NCBI GenBank assembly: GCA_015056145.1
Contig: SVGY01000016.1
Coordinates: forward strand, 1 to 55,943
Reading direction: 5' to 3'
Source of the DNA: Clostridiales bacterium
GTDB lineage: Bacteria; Bacillota; Clostridia; Christensenellales; Aristaeellaceae
Length of the DNA: 55,943 nucleotides
Position numbers and translations under genes: made by a program
Shown here: piece after piece, positions 51,728-55,943 of the stretch
Numbering within the stretch: the stretch's first letter is position 1
Layout: the number at the start of each line of letters is the position of its first letter
Notes under the pieces: model-generated
What the model was told of the DNA's origin: nothing
What the model saw: the letters and a program-made list of their open reading frames with translations, nothing else
Database searches by the model: none

Positions 51728-53407
51728 TCAGCCAAGAATGCGCTTATCCATTTCCTGCTGCATGCCATCCAGAATGGCCTGTGCTTCGCTGCTGGTGGAT
51801 GCCCGGGCGCTGAGGTAAATCTTCACTTTGGGCTCGGTTCCGGAAGGACGGACGATTGCCTTTCTGCCGTCCTCAGCTGCATAGCTGAGCACATCGCTGG
51901 AAGGCAGGCCCTCGATGCCGGGAGCATAATCCTTTACCACCGTAACGGGGCAGCCGGCCAGCATGGCAGGAGGATCCTTGCGCATGTTTTCCATGGTGCG
52001 GGCCATTTCCTTCATGGGCTCGCTGCCAGCAATATCATAGTTCAGCAGGCGGTTTTCCATGAAGCCATAACGCTCATAAAGGGAATCCATTTCATCGGCA
52101 AGGGTACGGCCTTCCCGTGCGGCGCTCTGCGCCATTTCCGCCACCAGCATGCAGGCCATAACCGCATCCTTGTCACGGACATGAGTGCCCGCCAGATATC
52201 CACAGCTTTCTTCAAAACCGAAAAGATAGCGATCCAGCTGATGGTTTTTTTCCAGTACGCCAATGATTTCACCGATGTACTTGAAGCCGGTAAGGCATTC
52301 CTGAATGGATACGCCGTAATTCTTTGCGATGGCAAATGCCAGGTCGCTGGTTACAATGGTCTTGACGATAACGGGCTCGGCAGGCATATTTCCATTGCGG
52401 ATACGGCTTTTGAGCACATATTCCATCAGAAGGAGACCCACTTCATTGCCGGTAAGCACCTTGTATTCGCCGTTCTTCTGACGGACTGCCACACCCACAC
52501 GGTCGCTGTCCGGATCCGTGGCGATCAGCAGAGAGGCATTCTCTTTCTTGGCCAGGTCAAGGCCCATCTGCAGAGCCTCCCTCAGCTCAGGATTGGGCTT
52601 GGGGCAGGTGGGAAAATGCCCGTCGGGCTGGCACTGCTCTTTTACCAGCGTGTAACGGATACCCGGCATGCTGTCCAGCACACGGGTCACAGGCTCAAGA
52701 CCTGTTCCATGCAGAGGGGTGTACACCAGATGCAGAGGCGTATCTTCCTGGGGATTCACACGGCAGGCGATGGTTTTTTCCACAAAAGCGTCTACCACGT
52801 CGGCAGAAATATCTTCATAGAGACCTTTTTCCTCTGCTTCAGCCTTGGGCATCGCCTGAGGCGCACCGTACTGTACCTTTTCAATGCAGGCAGTAATTGC
52901 GTCGGCGGCCTCCTGGGTGATCTGGCAGCCGTCGGAGCCATATACCTTATAACCGTTGTACTGGGCAGGATTGTGGCTTGCGGTGATCACAATACCTGCA
53001 TCGCAATGAAGATGCCGCACTGCATAGGAAAGCATGGGCGTAGGCATCAGCCGGGGATAAACAAATGCCTTCAGACCATTGTTTGCCAGAATCCCGGCAG
53101 CGATGCGGGCGAATTCGTCGGAGCGAAGACGGGAATCATAAGCGATAGCAACGGTTTTGCCGCCATTTGCGTTAAGGTAATCCGCAAGGCCCTGGGTAGC
53201 ACGTCCCACCGTGTACTGATTCATACGGTTGGTTCCAACGCCAAGAATGCCTCTCAGGCCGCCGGTGCCAAAGGTCAGCTCAGCACCGAAACAGGCAATG
53301 GTTTCTTGTTCGTCGCTCAAAATGCGCTGTGTTTCAGTGCGGGTATTTTCATCAAAAGAAGAGGTTTCAGCCCAGTATTTTGCTCGTTCTGCCGCAGTCA
53401 TAGCCAT
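51728..53407 (-). CDS. pgcA: Alpha-D-phosphohexomutase (phosphoglucomutase type)
   Basis: The 559-residue enzyme matches the long phospho-sugar mutase form (PgcA). It has the catalytic serine in TASHNPAQYNGYK (Ser144), the metal loop DPDSDRVGVA, the sugar-binding GFEESCGYLAGTHVRDKDA and a C-terminal phosphate-binding PSGTEPKVKIYLS. It interconverts glucose 1- and 6-phosphate. The length argues against GlmM, which is about 450 residues. AAGGG precedes ATG 53407. Confidence 0.93.
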   Translation of the reverse strand: MAMTAAERAKYWAETSSFDENTRTETQRILSDEQETIACFGAELTFGTGGLRGILGVGTNRMNQYTVGRATQGLADYLNANGGKTVAIAYDSRLRSDEFARIAAGILANNGLKAFVYPRLMPTPMLSYAVRHLHCDAGIVITASHNPAQYNGYKVYGSDGCQITQEAADAITACIEKVQYGAPQAMPKAEAEEKGLYEDISADVVDAFVEKTIACRVNPQEDTPLHLVYTPLHGTGLEPVTRVLDSMPGIRYTLVKEQCQPDGHFPTCPKPNPELREALQMGLDLAKKENASLLIATDPDSDRVGVAVRQKNGEYKVLTGNEVGLLLMEYVLKSRIRNGNMPAEPVIVKTIVTSDLAFAIAKNYGVSIQECLTGFKYIGEIIGVLEKNHQLDRYLFGFEESCGYLAGTHVRDKDAVMACMLVAEMAQSAAREGRTLADEMDSLYERYGFMENRLLNYDIAGSEPMKEMARTMENMRKDPPAMLAGCPVTVVKDYAPGIEGLPSSDVLSYAAEDGRKAIVRPSGTEPKVKIYLSARASTSSEAQAILDGMQQEMDKRILG

Positions 53408-53466
53408 ATTCCACCCTTCTGTAATAGGGCGCAGGGTTACAAAGAACCATACGCAGGATTACTGTT

Positions 53467-53495
53467 AGCTTATTACATAAACAAGATGCTGTCAA
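53467..53495 (-). promoter_or_regulatory. Possible promoter of the phosphoglucomutase-epimerase pair
   Basis: On the minus strand TTGACA (53490-53495), 17 bases and a weak TAAGCT (53467-53472). Confidence 0.5.
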
Positions 53496-53566
53496 TAGGT
53501 TTTCAAGCTTTGGGCAAAAATTTGTTTTTCCCTTGTTTTGGTTGCCTTTACCCTATGGCGTGTTCG

Positions 53567-53595
53567 TTGACAGCCTACCGACCGTATGGTAAAAT
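53567..53595 (+). promoter_or_regulatory. Promoter of the PHP gene
   Basis: TTGACA (53567-53572), 17 bases and TAAAAT (53590-53595). Confidence 0.78.
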
Positions 53596-53647
53596 TTATA
53601 GTCAGATGGTTAATCAGGCCATTATTTGGACAAAAGGAGCAAGTACC

Positions 53648-54436
53648 ATGCCTTTTCTGTATGACACGCATGTTCACACCTGCCAGGGAAGCAAATGCGG
53701 CACCTCCACCGGGGCAGAGCACGCTCGTTTTTATAAGGAAATCGGCTTTCAGGGAATCATCATAACCGACCATTTTTTCAATGGCAATACTGCCGTTCCC
53801 CGTGATTTGCCCTGGAAGGAACGGGTTGAACTGTTCTGCTCCGGCTATGAGGATGCCCTGAGTGAGGGACAAAAAATCGGTCTGGACGTTTTCTTCGGCT
53901 GGGAGCAAAACTTCAACCATGACGAATACCTGATTTACGGGCTGGACAAAAACTGGCTGCTGAATCATCCCGAAGTGGAAAGCTGGACCCGTGCCGAACA
54001 ACTTCAGGTAGTAAGCAAACACGGCGGCTGTGTGGTGCAGGCTCATCCTTTCCGCAATCGGGCATACATTTCCCAGATCATCCTTGGGCCTCAGTTCTGC
54101 CATGGTGTGGAAGTGATTAACATGGGCAATTTTGCATACAACGATGCCGCCGCATACCGTTTTGCCCAGGAATACGGCCTCACCATGACCGCCGGCTCCG
54201 ATAATCATTTTTCCTGCGCCGACAACTGGAAGGATACCATTGGTGGAATCGTGCTGGATAAGCCTCTTGCCAGCGTGATGGAATATGCCAGAATTATCCG
54301 GGAGCATCTGCCGTTGCGTTTCTCAGTGGATGAATCCCGCTTTGCCCTCCAGCCCGATGCCCCTTCCCTGGAAACCTTCTGGCTGGATGAAAATGAGCAG
54401 CCTTCCCCCACCGGCCGCAACTGGCTGCATCCATAA
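53648..54436 (+). CDS. PHP domain phosphoesterase
   Basis: The 262-residue PHP protein has metal ligands visible in DTHVHTCQGS, ITDHFF, QAHPFRN and GSDNHF. Relatives include histidinol phosphatase and RNase AM-like phosphoesterases; the substrate here is not determined. ATG 53648 has AAGGAG eight bases upstream. The frame is open far upstream, antisense to the mutase, but that part lies before the promoter. Its terminator was the site of repeat copy 3. Confidence 0.88.
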   Translation: MPFLYDTHVHTCQGSKCGTSTGAEHARFYKEIGFQGIIITDHFFNGNTAVPRDLPWKERVELFCSGYEDALSEGQKIGLDVFFGWEQNFNHDEYLIYGLDKNWLLNHPEVESWTRAEQLQVVSKHGGCVVQAHPFRNRAYISQIILGPQFCHGVEVINMGNFAYNDAAAYRFAQEYGLTMTAGSDNHFSCADNWKDTIGGIVLDKPLASVMEYARIIREHLPLRFSVDESRFALQPDAPSLETFWLDENEQPSPTGRNWLHP

Positions 54437-54454
54437 ATCATCGCAACCCCTTAC

Positions 54455-54660
54455 TGCATCCCAAAAATGGGCTGCTCAAGCTGTCAATAAAGAAACGGGT
54501 GCAGGGGGATCATCCCCCCTGCCGGGTGTGGACAGAGCCCACAAGCCTTGTGCCGCAGCACTTTTTAGAAAGCACAGCGAACACCAAAGGTGCAAGATGT
54601 GCGATTTTGAACGCAAAAAAAGATTTTTCCACAAGCTGTGCATCCCAAAAATGGGATGCT
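54455..54660 (+). repeat. Terminator-associated mobile repeat, copy 3 (diverged, 162-bp body)
   Basis: A 162-bp body (54477-54638) lies between two 22-bp terminator hairpins (54455-54476 and 54639-54660) that differ at one base. The distal one has a perfect stem GCATCCC-A4-TGGGATGC-type hairpin and a T-tract (54660-54666), and the proximal one has a mismatch. The body aligns over its whole length with copies 1 and 2 but has many substitutions. Most stems are kept, for example the GCAGGGGG arm and GTG...CAC blocks. The ends CAAGCTGTCAA and CACAAGCTG match the family ends. The 335 bases between 54436 and 54772 hold only this repeat and the GGDEF promoter. Confidence 0.85.
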
Positions 54661-54712
54661 TTTTTGTATTTGTCCCCAAAAATATTCTTCGATATTATTT
54701 TAAAAATAATAC

Positions 54713-54741
54713 TTGACACAATGTATTATCTGGTGTATTAT
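54713..54741 (+). promoter_or_regulatory. Strong promoter of the GGDEF gene
   Basis: TTGACA (54713-54718), 17 bases and TATTAT (54736-54741). The octamer TGTATTAT occurs twice, 12 bases apart (54722-54729 and 54734-54741), the second covering the -10 box. Confidence 0.88.
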
Positions 54742-54751
54742 ATCGATATAA
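54738..54751. promoter_or_regulatory. 14-bp perfect palindrome at the start site, possible operator
   Basis: TTATATCGATATAA overlaps the -10 box and the expected start point of the GGDEF gene. Its position would suit a repressor site. It is AT-rich and could be chance. Confidence 0.4.
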
Positions 54752-54771
54752 ATTATTACGGAGGTGCCATT

Positions 54772-55398
54772 ATGAAGTCCAATGCTGTAAATGAGTCCTT
54801 GAAATTCCCTCTGAACACCGATTTTGAACTGGAAGCCGCCCAACTCCTGGAAGAAGACAAAACCATTGTTCTGGCTGCCGTCGATCTTGACCACTTCATG
54901 CTTGTAAACGACAATGGCGGGCATGAAGAAGGCGACCGTGTACTGATCGAAACCGGGCGCTATATCGAAGCATTCCTCAACAAGCTTGGTCACGGCAAAA
55001 TTTTCCGCTATGCGGGCGACGAATTTATGATTCTTTTTGCGGACGGAGAAGAAAAGGAAGACGTATTCCTGTGGATGGAGGAACTGCGCAGAAATTATCC
55101 CATCAAAACCGATGCAAACCCCACGCTGAGCCTGACCATTGGCATTTCCGAATCCCCTGAGGATGGCGCAACCGTTGTGGAGCTTGTGCGCAAGGCAGAC
55201 GGCGCCATGTATCGTGGCAAAATGAACGGACGCAGCCGTGTTGCCCTTGCACGGGAAGAAAAGATGGTTACCAAAACTTCCCATTACACCGAGCAACAGC
55301 TCAAACGGCTCACCAAACTCAGTAAGAAGGAAAGCATTGGTGAAGCGGTTCTGCTTCGGGAAGCGCTGGATATGCTTTTGAACAAATACGACGTCTGA
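54772..55398 (+). CDS. GGDEF diguanylate cyclase-like protein with C-terminal ribbon-helix-helix-like domain
   Basis: The 208-residue protein has a GGDEF-type domain (about 25-160) with the metal motif DLDHFMLVND (38-47), the signature AGDEF (81-85, Ala in place of the first Gly) and KADGAMYRGKMNGR. There is no sensor or membrane segment and no RxxD inhibitory site before the signature. Residues 167-206 (TKTSHYTEQQLKRLTKLSKK...LLREALDMLLNKY) look like a CopG/Arc-type ribbon-helix-helix DNA-binding unit. ATG 54772 has GGAGG seven bases upstream. The combination suggests a cytoplasmic c-di-GMP enzyme that also binds DNA, perhaps its own promoter. Activity is not proven. Confidence 0.8.
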   Translation: MKSNAVNESLKFPLNTDFELEAAQLLEEDKTIVLAAVDLDHFMLVNDNGGHEEGDRVLIETGRYIEAFLNKLGHGKIFRYAGDEFMILFADGEEKEDVFLWMEELRRNYPIKTDANPTLSLTIGISESPEDGATVVELVRKADGAMYRGKMNGRSRVALAREEKMVTKTSHYTEQQLKRLTKLSKKESIGEAVLLREALDMLLNKYDV

Positions 55399-55418
55399 TC
55401 ACACTTGAGGTTTTTTAG

Positions 55419-55452
55419 CCGGTTGTTTCCGCCATGGACAACCGGTTCATTT
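55419..55452 (+). terminator. Terminator after the GGDEF gene
   Basis: CCGGTTGT (55419-55426) pairs with ACAACCGG (55438-55445), followed by TTCATTTT. The T-tract is interrupted. Confidence 0.6.
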
Positions 55453-55492
55453 TGTGCTATATTTCACTCAACAACCCCAAGGAGGCCTCCCA

Positions 55493-55789
55493 ATGGACCA
55501 GATCAAACCATTCCTGAATACGGATATGCAATTGACGGCCCTTCCTGCAAAGCGCCGCAAAAAGCTGCATGCTCTGTATTATCTTTCCCAAAAGCTGGAA
55601 TGCGGCAAACAGTATACCGAATCCGAAATCAATGGCGCATTGGGGCTTTGGCATACCTTTCACGATCCTGCTACCCTTCGCCGGGAGATGTACAACCACT
55701 GCCTCATCGGGCGCAGCAGGGATGGAAAATGCTATTGGGTGGAAGAGCCTCGGCCCCAGCTGGAATCATGGATAGCTCAATATTTATAA
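55493..55789 (+). CDS. DUF2087 domain protein
   Basis: The 98-residue protein matches the DUF2087 family: LPAKRRKKLHALYYLSQKLECGKQYTESEINGAL, then DPATLRREMYNHCLIGRSRDG, a winged-helix-like layout. Such domains are often found at the end of transcription regulators, but no function is known for stand-alone copies. ATG 55493 has GGAGG seven bases upstream. Confidence 0.88.
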   Translation: MDQIKPFLNTDMQLTALPAKRRKKLHALYYLSQKLECGKQYTESEINGALGLWHTFHDPATLRREMYNHCLIGRSRDGKCYWVEEPRPQLESWIAQYL

Positions 55790-55878
55790 ACTGCAAAAAA
55801 ATCCCGTCCGGAAATTTGAACCGCCCCAGAATATACGGACTGCACAAAAAACCCCTGAGTAGGGAAAGCGAATCAAGA

Positions 55879-55915
55879 GGAGTGGCGAAGCGAGAGCGGA
55901 GCCACTCCCGTTTTT
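55879..55915 (+). terminator. Terminator near the right edge
   Basis: GGAGTGGC (55879-55886) pairs with GCCACTCC (55901-55908), followed by CGTTTTT. It probably ends the DUF2087 transcript 90 bases downstream. I see no gene between 55790 and the window end. Confidence 0.75.
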
Positions 55916-55943
55916 GACTGAATGCGTTCATGGTTGTAGAAGT

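Noticed and set aside
51728..53407. GlmM as the missing partner of cdaAR
   Set aside because: Length (559 residues) and motif spacing fit the long phosphoglucomutase form, not the 450-residue GlmM.
52181..53647. Possible long N-terminal extension of the PHP protein
   Set aside because: It is antisense to the phosphoglucomutase and precedes the promoter at 53567-53595. The internal ATG 53648 with AAGGAG is the real start.
27400..54660. CRISPR array made of the three repeats
   Set aside because: Copies are 13-14 kb apart, on different strands and without regular spacers.

Overview
The window looks like a chromosomal segment of a Gram-positive anaerobe of the class Clostridia. The evidence is gene content and order: rpsO-pnp-M16 peptidase, hrcA-grpE-dnaK-dnaJ under a CIRCE operator, prmA-rsmE-mtaB-hinT, cdaA-cdaR, ybaB-recR, type III pantothenate kinase, an ECF S component, and a lysine riboswitch on an NhaC-family carrier. 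Genes have strong purine-rich ribosome binding sites, several GTG/TTG starts and sigma-A-like promoters. I cannot name a genus. No tRNA, rRNA or CRISPR array was found.

Layout. Bases 1-126 look like the right end of an IS200/IS605-type element with its structured RNA. From 183 to 19321 all genes are on the minus strand. rpsO, pnp, M16 peptidase, dUTPase and a SpoIID/LytB protein form one group. The heat-shock operon (hrcA to dnaJ) forms the other. Between dnaJ and the usual followers prmA-rsmE-mtaB-hinT sits a cassette of five envelope genes: PIG-L deacetylase, leucine-rich repeat protein, Lgt-like membrane protein and two NAGPA-domain proteins. After a lone methyltransferase, 20461-33693 (minus) carries a GlpA-like oxidoreductase/DUF1667 trio, an ECF-coaX-hom-tcdA operon, pepP-efp-CD1247-like, a LUD protein, a degenerate ParB/Noc-like protein and radC-ydcF-rsmG. 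A seven-gene plus-strand operon (33895-40633) begins with the c-di-AMP cyclase cdaA and its regulator cdaR and ends with an ACT-domain protein. Then come a YczE-like membrane protein, the riboswitch-controlled transporter and tex (minus), a plus-strand run ybaK-ybaB-recR-rmuC-GNAT-nucleotidyltransferase, a minus-strand sugar pair (phosphoglucomutase and cellobiose 2-epimerase-like), and at the right edge a PHP phosphoesterase, a GGDEF protein with a C-terminal ribbon-helix-helix-like tail and a DUF2087 protein.

The most unusual structure is a dispersed non-coding repeat of about 162 bp present three times (27400-27615, 41428-41657, 54455-54660). Two copies are identical. Each lies at a Rho-independent terminator whose complete hairpin is duplicated on both sides, although the three terminators have unrelated sequences; the T-tract always follows the hairpin at the same end of the element. 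This looks like a terminator-targeting miniature mobile element. Other points of note are the envelope cassette splitting a conserved operon, the GGDEF-RHH fusion with symmetric DNA at its promoter, the SpoIID gene whose ribosome binding site lies inside a terminator stem, and the cdaAR operon with two uncharacterised members.
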